A stretch of DNA of 64,000 bases from Flavobacterium hungaricum (GCF_015182285.1 NZ_PRDM01000002.1:868001-932000), one strand, 5' to 3'; counted from the stretch's first letter, positions 44,928 to 54,253 are shown. Numbers and translations: made by a program. The notes: a model not told the origin generated them from the sequence alone.

Positions 44928-45744
44928 ACACAATTAAAGGCACTTTTCTAAATTCATCTTCTTCATTGCTTTCGATTCCTAAAGCCTTGTAGATGTATTG
45001 GAAAGTAGATAACAATTCTGGTTTCCCGTCAATTAACGCTACGTCGTGTTCAAAATGTGCACTTGGTTTTCCGTCAGCGGTTAAGATTGTCCAGCCGTCT
45101 TTTAGTTGTTTGATGTTTCGGGTTCCCATGTTAATCATAGGTTCAATTGCAACCACCATTCCTTCAACAAAAAGTTTTCCTCGGCCTTTTTTGCCGTAGT
45201 TTGGCATTTCTGGTTCTTCGTGCATTTTTTGTCCCACACCGTGTCCAACCAATTCGCGAACAACACCATAGCCATGAGCTTCAGTATATTTCTGAATCGC
45301 GTTTCCAACATCCTCTACACGGTTTCCAACTTTAAACTCGCGAATACCAACGTAAAGAGATTCTTTAGTAATTCTCAAAAGTTTCTTTACTTCTGGAGCC
45401 ACTTCGCCAATTTCAAAGCTGTACGCATGATCTCCATGATAACCGTTTTTAAAAGCACCGCAGTCTACCGAAATAACATCACCGTTTTTTAAAGGAGTAT
45501 TATTCGGAATTCCGTGTACGACCTGCGCATTTGGACTCATGCAAAGTGAATTTGGGAAATCGTACAATCCAAGAAAACTTGGAACAGCACCATGATCGCG
45601 GATAAATTCTTCTGCTAATTTGTCAAGATATAATGTTGTAACTCCTTCTTTAATTTCAGAAGCAATCATTCCTAATGTTTTTGATACGATTAAGGCACTT
45701 TCGCGCATTAATTCGATTTCCTCTCTAGTTTTTTGGATAATCAT
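44926..45744 (-). CDS. map: Type I methionine aminopeptidase
   Basis: This 272-residue enzyme removes the initiator Met from nascent proteins. The M24A metal ligands lie in VISVDCGAFKNGYHGDHAYSF (two Asp), ELVGHGVGQKMHEEP (His), AIEPMINMG (Glu) and SAHFEHDVALI (Glu region). There is no zinc-finger extension. The ORF runs 23 codons further upstream, but family members start at MIIQKTREEIELM. The stop codon lies inside the right arm of the GxxExxY cassette, so the last codons (VPLIV) border that element. Confidence 0.95.
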   Translation of the reverse strand: MIIQKTREEIELMRESALIVSKTLGMIASEIKEGVTTLYLDKLAEEFIRDHGAVPSFLGLYDFPNSLCMSPNAQVVHGIPNNTPLKNGDVISVDCGAFKNGYHGDHAYSFEIGEVAPEVKKLLRITKESLYVGIREFKVGNRVEDVGNAIQKYTEAHGYGVVRELVGHGVGQKMHEEPEMPNYGKKGRGKLFVEGMVVAIEPMINMGTRNIKQLKDGWTILTADGKPSAHFEHDVALIDGKPELLSTFQYIYKALGIESNEEDEFRKVPLIV

Positions 45745-45805
45745 ATTTTTCCCATTTTCAGTTCGCAAAAGTACAATTTTTATCTCATTTTTTGAGTAAT
45801 TTTTT

Positions 45806-45908
45806 TTCGCCACGAATTCACGAATTTATACAAATTTGAATTGGTGAAATTCAATTTCACCAATTCAAATTTTAAAGATAAAAAAGAAAAAATTCGTGAA
45901 TTCGTGGC
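45806..45908. repeat. Palindromic repeat element, GCCACGAATTC family, copy 3, with nested hairpin
   Basis: Outer arms GCCACGAATTCACGAATTT (45809-45827) and AAATTCGTGAATTCGTGGC (45890-45908) are perfectly complementary over 19 bp. Inside, AAATTTGAATTGGTGAAATT and AATTTCACCAATTCAAATTT (about 45834-45873) form a second perfect 20-bp inverted repeat around one base. The element lies between the divergent map and DUF445 genes and so cannot be a simple terminator. Confidence 0.85.
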
Positions 45909-45979
45909 TAATTTAGATCGTTATGTACTTCAATTTTTCAGCAAAAAACCTTAAATTAGTAGTAAAAACGGTTACAGTC

Positions 45980-47233
45980 ATGGAAACTATTACAGATCAA
46001 GATATGGTCAAAGTTAAAGCCTTACAAAAAATGAAGCGCAGCGCTTTAGCACTTTTAGGTGTTGCGGTCCTTCTTTTTATTGTGGCGATTTATTTTAAAA
46101 TTCCGATGCTGCAGGCATTTAGCGAAGCAGCAATGGTGGGCGGTATAGCCGATTGGTTTGCGGTTGTGGCGTTATTTCGTCATCCGATGGGAATTCCCAT
46201 TTGGCACACCGCTATTATCCCTACCAAGAAAAATGAGATTGGAGAAAATCTTGGGAATTTTGTTTCAGAAGAATTTCTTAATCGAGAGAAATTAGAAATT
46301 AAATTAGATGAATTCAATTTTGCAAATAAAGCTTCAGAATGGCTCTCTGAGGGTCAAAATGCTGCTAAAGTCGCAAATGTTGTGGCGGTAAATATTATTC
46401 CGGGGATTTTAAAAGCGATTAAAGACGAAGATATTAAAAGATTTATTCAAGTTCAATTTAAAGAAAAGTTAGAAGGAGTCAATTTTGGAAATTGGGTTGC
46501 GGTTGCATTAGAGCCTTTGCAGAAAGGAGATCTTAAAAACCAGATGCTCACAAATCTTCTAGAAGTAATGAGCAGCGAATTGACCAATAATAAAGATTTA
46601 ATCAGACAGAAAGTAAAATCCTCCACTCCGTTTTTAAGTTTTGGCTTGGCAGATAAGAGTATTACCGAAGGCGTTTTTAATGGTTTACAGGATTTTTTAA
46701 ACGAAGCCAAAAATCCTGAAAGTGCAGTGCGCCTAAAAATTGATGAATATATTTTTGATTTTTTAGAAAAAGTAAAAAACTCAGAAGAAATGAGAATCAA
46801 AATCAACGATATGATTTTAGGTTTTGTCGGAAAAAAAGAGGTGCAGGATTATATTAATGGAATTTGGGATGAAATAAAACTTTCCATAACTATGGATTTG
46901 GAAAAAGGAGATCAATCTGCAATTAAAAACAGCATTGCCGGATTGGTTCAGACTTTTGGAAACGGATTGAAAGAAGATCCAATTATGTTTGAAAAAATCA
47001 ACAGCTTCATTAAAAACGATTTACTTTCTATTCTTTTGAATAATAAAAAAGTGATTGGTGATTTAATTTCATCAACCGTAAAATCTTGGGACGGAAAAGA
47101 AGTTTCGGAAAAGTTAGAATTAGAAATCGGTAAAGATCTTCAATATATCAGAATCAACGGCACTTTAGTCGGCGGCTTTATCGGACTTGTGATTTATGGT
47201 GTTGAGCAATTGTATCATTATTTTATTGTTTGA
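45980..47233 (+). CDS. DUF445 family membrane protein
   Basis: This 417-residue protein has an N-terminal transmembrane helix (about residues 21-42, LALLGVAVLLFIVAIYF) and the DUF445 hallmark EAAMVGGIADWFAVVALFRHPMG (read as MVGGIADWFAVVALF, then RHPMGIPIWHTAIIP). A long helical cytoplasmic or periplasmic region follows, and a final C-terminal hydrophobic helix (GGFIGLVIYGVEQLYHYF) re-enters the membrane. The family has no firm function. The start is set at METITDQDM because the 19 upstream ORF codons run back towards repeat DNA. It is monocistronic. Confidence 0.88.
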   Translation: METITDQDMVKVKALQKMKRSALALLGVAVLLFIVAIYFKIPMLQAFSEAAMVGGIADWFAVVALFRHPMGIPIWHTAIIPTKKNEIGENLGNFVSEEFLNREKLEIKLDEFNFANKASEWLSEGQNAAKVANVVAVNIIPGILKAIKDEDIKRFIQVQFKEKLEGVNFGNWVAVALEPLQKGDLKNQMLTNLLEVMSSELTNNKDLIRQKVKSSTPFLSFGLADKSITEGVFNGLQDFLNEAKNPESAVRLKIDEYIFDFLEKVKNSEEMRIKINDMILGFVGKKEVQDYINGIWDEIKLSITMDLEKGDQSAIKNSIAGLVQTFGNGLKEDPIMFEKINSFIKNDLLSILLNNKKVIGDLISSTVKSWDGKEVSEKLELEIGKDLQYIRINGTLVGGFIGLVIYGVEQLYHYFIV

Positions 47234-47253
47234 TTTTGAGTAATAGACACGAA

Positions 47254-47325
47254 TGTCAGGCGGAGTGAAGCCGAAGCCTTTTTGAATCTTAAAGTCATGT
47301 GCCTACGACTTCGCTCAGGCTGACA
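47254..47325. repeat. TGTCAG...CTGACA intergenic inverted repeat
   Basis: TGTCAGGCGGAGTGAAGCC (from 47254) is mirrored by GACTTCGCTCAGGCTGACA (47307-47325). The arms are imperfect and about 28 nt apart. It is non-coding and lies between the convergent DUF445 and gpmI genes. Confidence 0.7.
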
Positions 47326-47427
47326 AAATGGGATATAAATATAAATAAGCATTGCTTAATTTAAGAAATGAAAATATCACATAAGATAAAAGCTAAACTA
47401 AGCGTTACATTCTAGTATAAAATAGTT

Positions 47428-47490
47428 CTCGCAAAGTCGCAGAGGCGCAAAGCTTTATAAATTTCTTTGCGACTTAGCGTCTTTGCGAGA
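47428..47490. repeat. CTCGCAAAG...CTTTGCGAG inverted repeat
   Basis: CTCGCAAAGTCGCAGAGGCG with CAAAG (47429-47452) is mirrored by CTTTGCGACTTAGCGTC with TTTGCGAGA (47465-47490) around a short AT-rich loop. It shares the CGCAAAG words of the island at 26088-26445. Confidence 0.75.
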
Positions 47491-47506
47491 TTTTTTAAGT
47501 TCGATT

Positions 47507-47536
47507 AAAATGAACTTATATTACTTATATGGTTTA
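47507..47536. repeat. Dispersed motif AACTTATATNACTTATATGG, copy 2
   Basis: AAAATGAACTTATATTAC followed by TTATATGGTTTA lies just downstream of the gpmI stop (minus strand). It matches the copies at 43600-43630 and 55130-55211. Confidence 0.65.
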
Positions 47537-47552
47537 AAAGTTTAGGCGTTTT

Positions 47553-49070
47553 CTACAAAAGCGAATGACAAGTCATTGCGTTTGGCTGCTGTACGCCCAT
47601 TAATTCTAAGATAGTAGGAGCGATGTCGCCTAAAACTCCATCTTGAATATTTTTCAAATCTTTGTCAACCAAAATAATCGGCACTGGGTTTGTCGTGTGT
47701 GCTGTATTTGGGCTTCCGTCAGGATTGATCATCGTTTCGCAGTTTCCGTGATCTGCAATTACAATCGTAGTATAATTGTTGGCAAGAGCAGCTTCGATTA
47801 CTTGTTTTGCACAAGCGTCAACCGCTTCGCAGGCTTTAATAGCAGCATCCATAATTCCGGTGTGACCAACCATGTCGCCGTTTGCAAAGTTCAGACAAAC
47901 AAAATCAACCTCGCCTTTATTTAATTCAGGAACAAGTGCATCAGTAAGTTCATAAGCACTCATTTCTGGTTTCAAGTCATAAGTTGCCACTTTTGGAGAA
48001 TTTCTTAAAATACGAGATTCGCCTTCAAAAGGAACTTCACGTCCGCCAGAGAAAAAGAACGTTACGTGAGGATATTTCTCAGTCTCCGCAATTCTGATTT
48101 GTTTTTTACCTGCTTGTTCTAAAACCTCACCAAGTGTTTCAGTAATATTATCTTTATTGTAAACTACTTTTACGTTTTGGTACGTTTCGTCATAATTGGT
48201 AAGCGTCACATAGTACAAGTTTAATTTGTGCATGTTCTGCTCGTGGAAATCTTGCTGCGAAAGCGCTTCTGTAAGTTCACGTCCGCGGTCTGTTCTAAAG
48301 TTAAAGAAAATCACCACATCACCTTCAACAATAGTTGCCAACGGTTTTTGCTCTTCGTCAACCATAACAACCGGAGCGATAAACTCATCTGTCACATCAT
48401 GCTCGTAGCTTTCCAGAACACTTTTAACAGCATTTGTAGAAGGAATTCCGATTCCGTTTACTACTAAATCGTAAGCTAGTTTAACACGTTCCCAGCGTTT
48501 ATCACGATCCATTGCGTAATAACGACCAACGATAGAAGCAATTTTAACTGGAGTCTCTTTAATATAATCTTCTAAATCATGAATGTATTTTGCACCAGAT
48601 TTAGGGTCAACGTCACGACCATCTGTAAAAGCGTGAACATAAACTTGATCTAAACCATATTCTTGAGAAGCATCGATTAGTCCGCGAAGGTGTGAAGTAT
48701 GCGAGTGAACGCCGCCATCTGAAACTAATCCTAAAAAGTGTACTTTTTTATTGTTGTTTTTAGCGTAAGTAAACGCGTCGATAAGAACTTGTTCTTTTGC
48801 TAAAGTTTTGTGCTCTACGGCTAAATTAATTTTGGCTAAATCTTGATATACAATTCTTCCTGCACCAAGATTCATGTGGCCAACCTCACTGTTTCCCATT
48901 TGACCTTCTGGTAAACCAACATTTAAACCGTCGGTTCTAAGTTGTGCATTTGGGTAATTTCTGTAAAGGCTGTTTATAAAAGGAACATTTGCATTGTCGA
49001 TTGCAGATACTTTAGGGTCAGGAGATTTTCCCCAACCATCTAAAATCATAAGGATAACTTTTTTGTTCAT
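47553..49070 (-). CDS. gpmI: 2,3-bisphosphoglycerate-independent phosphoglycerate mutase
   Basis: This 505-residue manganese enzyme interconverts 3- and 2-phosphoglycerate in glycolysis and gluconeogenesis. The phosphorylated serine lies in GQMGNSEVGHMNLGAGR (Ser61), the first metal Asp in MILDGWG, and the second metal cluster in CLNFANGDMVGHTG and TIVIADHGNCE. The length is typical. The ORF start 54 nt upstream is outside the family. It is monocistronic, with a repeat-filled intergenic region behind it. Confidence 0.97.
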   Translation of the reverse strand: MNKKVILMILDGWGKSPDPKVSAIDNANVPFINSLYRNYPNAQLRTDGLNVGLPEGQMGNSEVGHMNLGAGRIVYQDLAKINLAVEHKTLAKEQVLIDAFTYAKNNNKKVHFLGLVSDGGVHSHTSHLRGLIDASQEYGLDQVYVHAFTDGRDVDPKSGAKYIHDLEDYIKETPVKIASIVGRYYAMDRDKRWERVKLAYDLVVNGIGIPSTNAVKSVLESYEHDVTDEFIAPVVMVDEEQKPLATIVEGDVVIFFNFRTDRGRELTEALSQQDFHEQNMHKLNLYYVTLTNYDETYQNVKVVYNKDNITETLGEVLEQAGKKQIRIAETEKYPHVTFFFSGGREVPFEGESRILRNSPKVATYDLKPEMSAYELTDALVPELNKGEVDFVCLNFANGDMVGHTGIMDAAIKACEAVDACAKQVIEAALANNYTTIVIADHGNCETMINPDGSPNTAHTTNPVPIILVDKDLKNIQDGVLGDIAPTILELMGVQQPNAMTCHSLL

Positions 49071-49210
49071 TACTTTTTGTTTTCTACAAAGATAAGTCAT
49101 TTCTAAAATGTTCGCGAAAGTCATCGGTACAATTATATTTAATAAAATGAAGCTTGTAAAAAAATACCAATTTAATTATAGAAGTCTGAATTTTTTAAAA
49201 TTATTTCACG

Positions 49211-51646
49211 CTAGGCTCTCTTTCTCAGCTTATTTTTGACAGCATTATAGTCAATAAAATATTTTACACTGATAGAAAAGATATGTTTCAAGGCATCATT
49301 GGTTAAAAGCCGTGTAAAATTATTTTTAAAATCCTTATCGATTATACGTTCAAAATTAGAAGCATTGTTCCGGTATAAAGCAGAAAGCTGGCTTCCAGGT
49401 GCAAACCACCAAGAGTACGATAAATCGGCATTCCAAGAATAAAAACTTGAATTTTTGTTTTCAGTGTATTGCGGATACGGATCCAAAGTTCCGTCTGGTT
49501 CAAGTTTAAGAATGTCTTTGTTTTCTGCTGAAGACCAATATTGGCGTACAGCCAGATTTAAAGTCATCGCGCTGTTGATTGCGTATTTTCCACTAATGGT
49601 GTTGGCATAAGTAATAACGTCGCGATTAGCAAATACAATAGTTGAAGGTGTGTTTTCATTAGCGTCATCATCAAAGCTGTCTATAAAACCTTTGTTGTTG
49701 TTTCTTTTGACAAAGCTAAAAGTATAAGTCAGCAGTAACTTATCATTAAATCGATATCTAGGTCCAATGTCTACGCCGTACGCTGCACGGCCGGGCTCGT
49801 CTGCAATAGATAATGACGGATTCAGGTCTAAGGCAAATTTATAATTGTAATTGGTTGAAAGGCTGGCCCAAAAGTCTATTTTCCTCGGTATGATCACATA
49901 ACGATCTGAGGTTCTCGGCTCATAATAGTCATGCGATTCTAAAGGCGAAGCCGTAAATCCGATGCCGTAATAATTGTTTTTAACGGTGCTGAGATTTAGT
50001 TCTGCGGCGATTTTGTTGTCCTGTACTTTTCCTGATTCTTTATTAAATTCGCTGTACATTTCGTAATCAATCCTAAAGCTGTTAAAACGTTTGGTCGGAT
50101 TTAAGATTCTGTAATTTGCATTCCCATAAACATTATAGTAATTGGTATAAAAATTAATTCCCAAATCGTTTGGATCAAAATTTTTAGACACAAAATCAGT
50201 CCCTACACTATAGCGGTATTTACCGCTGGTTTCGGCAAAACTAATCGTCGAAAATATACCATTTGTATCTTTAGTATCATTGATGGTGCTGTACTTTACG
50301 TTTCCAAATAAGCTGTACGTATTTGCCTTTGTGTTCAAATCCCAAGCGAGTCCCGTAACATTTGCATCTTTGTAGTGACCGTTTCGGGTTACATTTGTAT
50401 TAATAAAAGTGACAGACGAATTTTTTCTGAAACGCTGATCCAAAACCAATACGTTATAATTTGTCAAAGGCTCAACAACCGCACGTCTTGTTTCTCCAGA
50501 GATCGTATCCTTAATAGTGGCAAATGTTTTTTCTGTCACTGCATTCAAGATTCCGATTCCCAAACCGCCTTTGGTTCTGCCTGACAGTTTTAATGCATTG
50601 ATAAGATTTACATTTTGAACAGTTTCAATAATCTCTTCATTTTCATTTAAATCGGGTTCAATAGTAGGGGCGCCTCCAATTCTTCTGGAATAAAACATTT
50701 TTCCTTTATTGAATAAGTCAGTTCCTTCGGTAAAAAAAGCCCTGTTCTCGTTAAACTGCTGTTCAAAAGGCCCGAGATTTAGAATCTGATCGTCGTATTT
50801 GGTCTGTCCAAAATCAGGAATTAAAATAGCATCAACAGTAAAGGCATCGTTTATACCGTATTTAATATCCATACCGCCCTTCATGGTGCCATAGGTTTTC
50901 TGGCCTTCGCCGGCATTTAAATAATAAGAAGCATAAGGCATAAAAAACAATCGGGTAGGCGGTTTGATATTTTCAATGCCTTCCAAGGCTCCAGTCTGCT
51001 GTGTAAAAGTTCCGAGTTTTGCGTCGACAAAATTCCAAGTATATTTATAACGAGTGCGTTTGATTTCCCTGAAAAAGTTGATTCCCCAAGTTTGTTTGTT
51101 TTCTGCTGAAAAACGCAGGGCTGAGTACGGAATTTTCATTTCTACAATCCATCCATCATTAGTAATAGCTGCTTTACTGATCCAGACTGCATCCCAAGAA
51201 TAATCCTCGCCATTGGCATCGGTCATAATACAATCGGCCTGTACGTCTGCGGCAGAAACGTAAAACATAAAATCCTGCTGTCCATCGTTAAAACCGTTTA
51301 TGAAAGCACCAAATAAATCTGCTGTTCCAAAATTATCCCGCTGCGAAATCTCTTTTAAAATTTTATCCGGCTCATTATCATACATCATTGCGCCTATGTA
51401 AATAGCCTCATTGTCGTACACAATTTTGATAATTGTTTTTTGATTTTCTGGCTCAGGTTTTCCGTTATCGGGTTCAAATGTGATAAAATTGTTGGCAGAA
51501 GAAGCATTTTCCCAAGCCGCTTCATCTAATTTTCCGTCAATAAAGATAGCTTGTGTAGTTGCCTGCGCCTGAATTGTTTTTTTTTGATTCTGGGCATAAC
51601 CGCATAAGGTGGAAAATAGTAAGCTAAAGAAAATGGTATTTTTCAT
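49211..51646 (-). CDS. DUF5916 outer-membrane protein with CBM9-like N-terminal domain
   Basis: This 811-residue precursor has a signal peptide (1-18, ending CGYAQ). A carbohydrate-binding family 9-like domain follows (about residues 28-215: IDGKLDEAAWENA, YDNEAIYIGAMMYD, WIVEMKIPYSALRF). The C-terminal ~550 residues are of DUF5916 type, made of repeated amphipathic strands (GPRYRFNDKLLLTYTFSF, YSWNADLSYSWWF) likely forming a beta-barrel. It is therefore an outer-membrane protein, possibly a porin-like or glycan-binding factor. Ligand and function are not established. It is transcribed alone. Confidence 0.85.
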   Translation of the reverse strand: MKNTIFFSLLFSTLCGYAQNQKKTIQAQATTQAIFIDGKLDEAAWENASSANNFITFEPDNGKPEPENQKTIIKIVYDNEAIYIGAMMYDNEPDKILKEISQRDNFGTADLFGAFINGFNDGQQDFMFYVSAADVQADCIMTDANGEDYSWDAVWISKAAITNDGWIVEMKIPYSALRFSAENKQTWGINFFREIKRTRYKYTWNFVDAKLGTFTQQTGALEGIENIKPPTRLFFMPYASYYLNAGEGQKTYGTMKGGMDIKYGINDAFTVDAILIPDFGQTKYDDQILNLGPFEQQFNENRAFFTEGTDLFNKGKMFYSRRIGGAPTIEPDLNENEEIIETVQNVNLINALKLSGRTKGGLGIGILNAVTEKTFATIKDTISGETRRAVVEPLTNYNVLVLDQRFRKNSSVTFINTNVTRNGHYKDANVTGLAWDLNTKANTYSLFGNVKYSTINDTKDTNGIFSTISFAETSGKYRYSVGTDFVSKNFDPNDLGINFYTNYYNVYGNANYRILNPTKRFNSFRIDYEMYSEFNKESGKVQDNKIAAELNLSTVKNNYYGIGFTASPLESHDYYEPRTSDRYVIIPRKIDFWASLSTNYNYKFALDLNPSLSIADEPGRAAYGVDIGPRYRFNDKLLLTYTFSFVKRNNNKGFIDSFDDDANENTPSTIVFANRDVITYANTISGKYAINSAMTLNLAVRQYWSSAENKDILKLEPDGTLDPYPQYTENKNSSFYSWNADLSYSWWFAPGSQLSALYRNNASNFERIIDKDFKNNFTRLLTNDALKHIFSISVKYFIDYNAVKNKLRKRA

Positions 51647-51947
51647 TGAAATTTTGAATGCGAATTAGTGGCTAGATACATTAATTTAGAAACAATAGAC
51701 AACATTTTGTTTCAATTGTTACAGTTTAAGTTTCAAAATTCCCACTTTTTTTTGATTTTTTTAAGAAAAATCTCTATTTTTTTAGGATAACCTGCAGAAG
51801 AAAAAATCTTACAGAAACAGCGTTTTTATGTTAATAATGTTAAAATTTCAACAAAAAAGCCCTGAAAATCAGTATTCTATTTTGCTAAGGGTGAATTTTT
51901 TATACTTTTGCCTTACCCAAATTTTTTGTTTAACCTAAAGAAATTCA
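51647..51947. other. Intergenic region between divergent genes
   Basis: About 300 nt holding the promoters of the DUF5916 gene (minus) and the L,D-transpeptidase gene (plus). It is AT-rich, and only the promoter listed separately at 51881-51910 was recognised. Confidence 0.5.
51881..51910 (+). promoter_or_regulatory. Bacteroidota-type promoter of the YkuD_2 gene
   Basis: TTTG at 51881-51884 and TACTTTTG at 51903-51910 are spaced by 18 nt, matching the -33/-7 pattern of the Bacteroidota sigma factor. The ATG follows 37 nt later. Confidence 0.65.
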
Positions 51948-52673
51948 ATGATTTACAAAATTTATCCGTTGTTTGTGTTTTTGTTATTGTCTTTTGGAAA
52001 AGAGTCGAAAAACACTGCCGATCTTAAAAAAGAAGCAACTGTAAGAACAATTGCTAAAGTTGAAAAAGTAACAGTTGACGCTAAAGTTGAAAGCGTTTAC
52101 AATGCTTTAAATCCTAACAATTATAAAATGCCTGAGCTTAAAACTTTCTCGGAAGCTTTAAAAGGATTTTATTTATTGAAAGACAAAGGGGTTATAAAAA
52201 AGAATATTTTAACTCTTATTGATTTCAGTTTGTCTTCAAACACAAAACGTTTGTGGGTTATTGATTTAACGACCAATACCATTTTGTTTAATTCACTTGT
52301 AGCGCACGGAAGAAATACTGGTGAAGAATTTGCTACGGCATTCTCAAACCTTAATTCTTCTTTTAAAAGCAGTTTAGGTTTTTATGCTACAGGAGAAATT
52401 TACCAAGGAAAACATGGCGCTTCTTTACGCTTAGATGGTTTAGAAAATGGTGTTAATGACAATGCACGCGAAAGAGGTGTAGTAATGCACGGTGCAGATT
52501 ATGTTTCTGAATCTTTTATAAGAAACCATAAAAGATTAGGAAGAAGCCAAGGCTGTCCTGCAGTTCCAGTAGAATTGACGGATGAAATCATTCAATTAAT
52601 AAAAGACAAATCGTGTTTGTATATCTATCATCCGTCAAGAAGTTTTGCGATGGAGGAGAAGTTAATTTCTTAA
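51948..52673 (+). CDS. Murein L,D-transpeptidase catalytic domain (YkuD_2) protein
   Basis: This 241-residue exported protein has a signal peptide (1-17) and a short Lys/Glu/Val-rich linker. A YkuD_2-type catalytic domain follows: NTKRLWVIDLTTNTILFNS, VAHGRNTGEEFA, ERGVVMHGADYVSESF and the active-site GRSQGCPAVPVEL with the nucleophilic cysteine (about residue 205). It probably cross-links or edits peptidoglycan in the periplasm. Its 3' end overlaps the 3' end of a second, convergent L,D-transpeptidase gene by 12 nt. Confidence 0.9.
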   Translation: MIYKIYPLFVFLLLSFGKESKNTADLKKEATVRTIAKVEKVTVDAKVESVYNALNPNNYKMPELKTFSEALKGFYLLKDKGVIKKNILTLIDFSLSSNTKRLWVIDLTTNTILFNSLVAHGRNTGEEFATAFSNLNSSFKSSLGFYATGEIYQGKHGASLRLDGLENGVNDNARERGVVMHGADYVSESFIRNHKRLGRSQGCPAVPVELTDEIIQLIKDKSCLYIYHPSRSFAMEEKLIS

Positions 52674-54251
52674 TTTAGAATACAAATCGGCATCAAGATC
52701 ATAAATATCAGCTCTGAATAAGAGCTGATTTTTTTTGCTCCATGCTGTCCAGTACCATTGGTACAAAGCGTAATTTTTAGTGATTTTGACACTTGTCGTC
52801 TTTTTAGAAGCGATAATAGTATCGATTCGATCCTGCGGCCAAGAACCTCCGTCGTCCAAAATATGCTGTGCCAGTTCCAGCGGATTTTCTACTCGAACAC
52901 AGCCAGAACTCAAAGATCTGTTGTTTCTTCCAAAAATATTACGATGATTAGTATCGTGCAGATACACGCTGTAATGATTAGGAAACATAATTTTCATTAA
53001 ACCCAAAGAGTTATTGTAGCCAGGGCTTTGAACATAGCGGTATCTATTCGGTTTGTTTTCGTTCCAAGCTGCTGGGGCAACTACATTTCCAGAAGAATCG
53101 TAAATGGTAATATTCTTTTTAGCCAGATAATTACGGTTTCGTTTCATGGCCGGAACCACGTCTTCTTTTAAAATTGTAGGAGGTACTGTCCAGGTTGGAT
53201 TAAAAACAACGGTTCTTAATTTTGAAGTTAATACTGGTGTTTTTCTTTTATTGGTTCCAACGGCGATGTTTCGAACTAAAGTGGTATCTTGATTTTCGAT
53301 AACATTTAGACTGTAATTGGCAATATTAATGATGAAATAATTTTCTGCAAATTCACAAGAAAACCATCTCCATCTTTCTAGATTAACAATAATCTGCTGT
53401 CTGCGCTGTTCTTTAGAATAATTCAATGCCTTAATAGTTCCAGCTCCAATAACTCCATCTGCAGCTAAACCGTGTCTTTCTTGAAAATTCTTAACAGCCT
53501 CAAAAGTCTTTTGATCGTATATTTGGGTTAAACTGTCCTTTCCTGACATGTCTTTCCAAAACAGCAGCCTTTTTTTAATAGCAATTAAAGCTTTGCTGGT
53601 ATCTTTTAGGTTTAATTTTACAACACCTTCTATTGCTGGAATGTCCTTGTCATCTGGAAAATCATTAATAATTTCCAATGATTTTAAAAGCTGTTTGTAA
53701 GTCTCAGCTTTAGGTTGAATGTTTTCTACAATACTGTCTAATTTGTTTCTGTTAAAAGCTTTTACGAGAATGGTATTGACATCAAAAGTTTTTTCTTCCA
53801 GATCCCAATTGCCGTACAGTTTTTTAGGATCTAATTTTCCTTTGTATAAATGATTGAGGTATTTTTCGAAATTATAGGTTAGTAAAATGTCGTAGGTAGC
53901 CAGATCGGTATCGCTCAAAGAGCTTATTTTTTCTTCAAATTTTTGCAGCTGCGAAAATTTATAATCTTCAGGTTCTAATCCTAGTTTTTCAGATTTTTCA
54001 AATTGAGATAAAACAAAAGTCCTTTTTTTTAAGTTTCCCCAAACTGTTTTGTTTTCAGAGGCCGCATAAAACTGCTTCAGTGTTTCGCTTTTATAGCGGC
54101 CAATTGCAGCGGTATCAATCTCTACAGTTCTTTCGTCAGTAAGTATAATAGCTGGTACAGGTTTTTTTACTGTAACAGGTTTGATTTTTGGAGCGTCTTT
54201 TTTGCATCCAATAACAATCGATAATACTAACAAAAGGTAAAGTTTCTTCAT
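52662..54251 (-). CDS. YcbB-type L,D-transpeptidase lipoprotein
   Basis: This 529-residue precursor has a lipobox (VIGC, Cys16). An N-terminal scaffold is followed by a peptidoglycan-binding domain (TFEAVKNFQERHGLAADG, then VIGAGTIKALN, about residues 270-300) and a YkuD catalytic domain: HDTNHRNIFG and SLSSGCVRVENP, with the active cysteine at about 448. This is the LdtD/YcbB layout, forming 3-3 cross-links in peptidoglycan. It is anchored in the outer or inner membrane by lipid. It is 2 nt downstream of a GNAT gene and overlaps the convergent transpeptidase gene. Confidence 0.92.
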   Translation of the reverse strand: MKKLYLLLVLSIVIGCKKDAPKIKPVTVKKPVPAIILTDERTVEIDTAAIGRYKSETLKQFYAASENKTVWGNLKKRTFVLSQFEKSEKLGLEPEDYKFSQLQKFEEKISSLSDTDLATYDILLTYNFEKYLNHLYKGKLDPKKLYGNWDLEEKTFDVNTILVKAFNRNKLDSIVENIQPKAETYKQLLKSLEIINDFPDDKDIPAIEGVVKLNLKDTSKALIAIKKRLLFWKDMSGKDSLTQIYDQKTFEAVKNFQERHGLAADGVIGAGTIKALNYSKEQRRQQIIVNLERWRWFSCEFAENYFIINIANYSLNVIENQDTTLVRNIAVGTNKRKTPVLTSKLRTVVFNPTWTVPPTILKEDVVPAMKRNRNYLAKKNITIYDSSGNVVAPAAWNENKPNRYRYVQSPGYNNSLGLMKIMFPNHYSVYLHDTNHRNIFGRNNRSLSSGCVRVENPLELAQHILDDGGSWPQDRIDTIIASKKTTSVKITKNYALYQWYWTAWSKKNQLLFRADIYDLDADLYSKLRN

Positions 54252-54253
54252 AG

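Noticed and set aside
45106..45492. 128-codon plus-strand ORF
   Set aside because: It is antisense to map; composition is Phe/Ser/Asn-rich as expected for a shadow frame.
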